Assembly: GCA_900542355.1 (NCBI GenBank) | Contig: UQNE01000018.1 | Location: forward strand, 1-33,714 | Source of the DNA: an uncultured Bacteroidales bacterium | GTDB taxonomy: Bacteria > Bacteroidota > Bacteroidia > Bacteroidales > Paludibacteraceae | Length of the DNA stretch: 33,714 nucleotides | Direction: 5' to 3' | In this document: one piece after another, positions 33,682 through 33,714 of the stretch | How positions within the stretch are numbered: position 1 is the stretch's first letter | How the letters are laid out: each line of letters opens with the position of its first letter | The notes under the pieces: model-generated | Told to the model about the DNA's origin: nothing | Databases searched by the model: none | What the model saw: the letters and a program-made list of their open reading frames with translations, nothing else | Position numbers and translations under genes: made by a program

Positions 33682-33714
33682 ATTAGTATGTGATTAGTAT
33701 GTGATTAGTATGTG
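33682..33714. repeat. 11-bp perfect tandem repeat ATTAGTATGTG x3 at the window edge
   Basis: Three identical units (33682-33692, 33693-33703, 33704-33714) running into the window end, with a degenerate unit (7 of 11 matches) before them. The array may continue beyond the window. Confidence 0.85.

Larger units (their letters stand above)
33394..33714. other. Intergenic region upstream of lptD to the window edge
   Basis: 321 nt with the lptD promoter at its left end and an 11-bp repeat at the right edge. The middle (33450-33670) is strongly pyrimidine-rich on the plus strand. The only long open frame there is a hydrophobic T-rich translation that overlaps lptD, and it looks non-coding. No RNA gene was recognised. 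Confidence 0.65.

Noticed and set aside
32962..33693. Long plus-strand open frame with a hydrophobic C-terminal part
   Set aside because: It mostly overlaps lptD antisense; the hydrophobic part comes from T-rich intergenic DNA, with no ribosome site or family resemblance.

Overview
The window looks like a chromosome segment from an anaerobic Bacteroidales bacterium; genus cannot be settled from the sequence. The evidence is threefold. Promoters match the Bacteroidota pattern, a TAnnTTTG -7 box with TTG/TTTG 20 nt upstream (before tamB, the TPR gene, dnaE and lptD). Several protein families have the Bacteroidota form (long TamB, the LptD variant, YitT/DUF2179). A flavodiiron protein suggests an anaerobe. 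All genes I can support lie on the minus strand, so transcription runs from high to low coordinates.

Right and middle part (6733-33393): conserved housekeeping genes. In transcription order: lptD (LPS export), slyD-like PPIase, der (ribosome GTPase), dnaE (replicative polymerase), folC, a lipoprotein nitroreductase, prmA, a TPR membrane protein coupled to ribH, lysC, a YitT-family membrane protein, a sugar nucleotidyltransferase, galE, manA, a flavodiiron protein, tamB and comM. The galE, manA and nucleotidyltransferase genes form a small sugar-nucleotide group. LptD and TamB both serve the outer membrane.

Left part (40-6591): an accessory island, visibly more AT-rich in places, and the most interesting region. 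A WYL-domain regulator is followed by two transcription units. Unit 1 holds a HAD protein of the type found in RNA-repair (SAK) proteins, a PD-(D/E)XK-like protein with a D...EVK motif, and a PGN_0703-type putative restriction endonuclease with a D...EWK motif. Unit 2 holds a protein that looks like a degenerate relative of that endonuclease with the E and K lost, a possible 69-residue ORF, and a 509-residue PHP/DnaE paralogue that stops before the third catalytic aspartate. Both units start at near-identical promoters carrying the same inverted repeat (GTGCC-N7-GGCAC) exactly 10 nt upstream of the same TAATTTTG box. This suggests one co-regulated module, plausibly a WYL-controlled anti-phage or nucleic-acid conflict system. 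The functional claim is inference; the shared operator, motifs and gene order are seen directly.

Smaller items: a five-unit 14-bp repeat whose last unit forms the start site of the nitroreductase gene, 11-bp tandem repeats at 21254 and at the window's right edge, and clear terminator hairpins after fprA, galE, prmA and der. No tRNA, rRNA, CRISPR array or insertion sequence was recognised.
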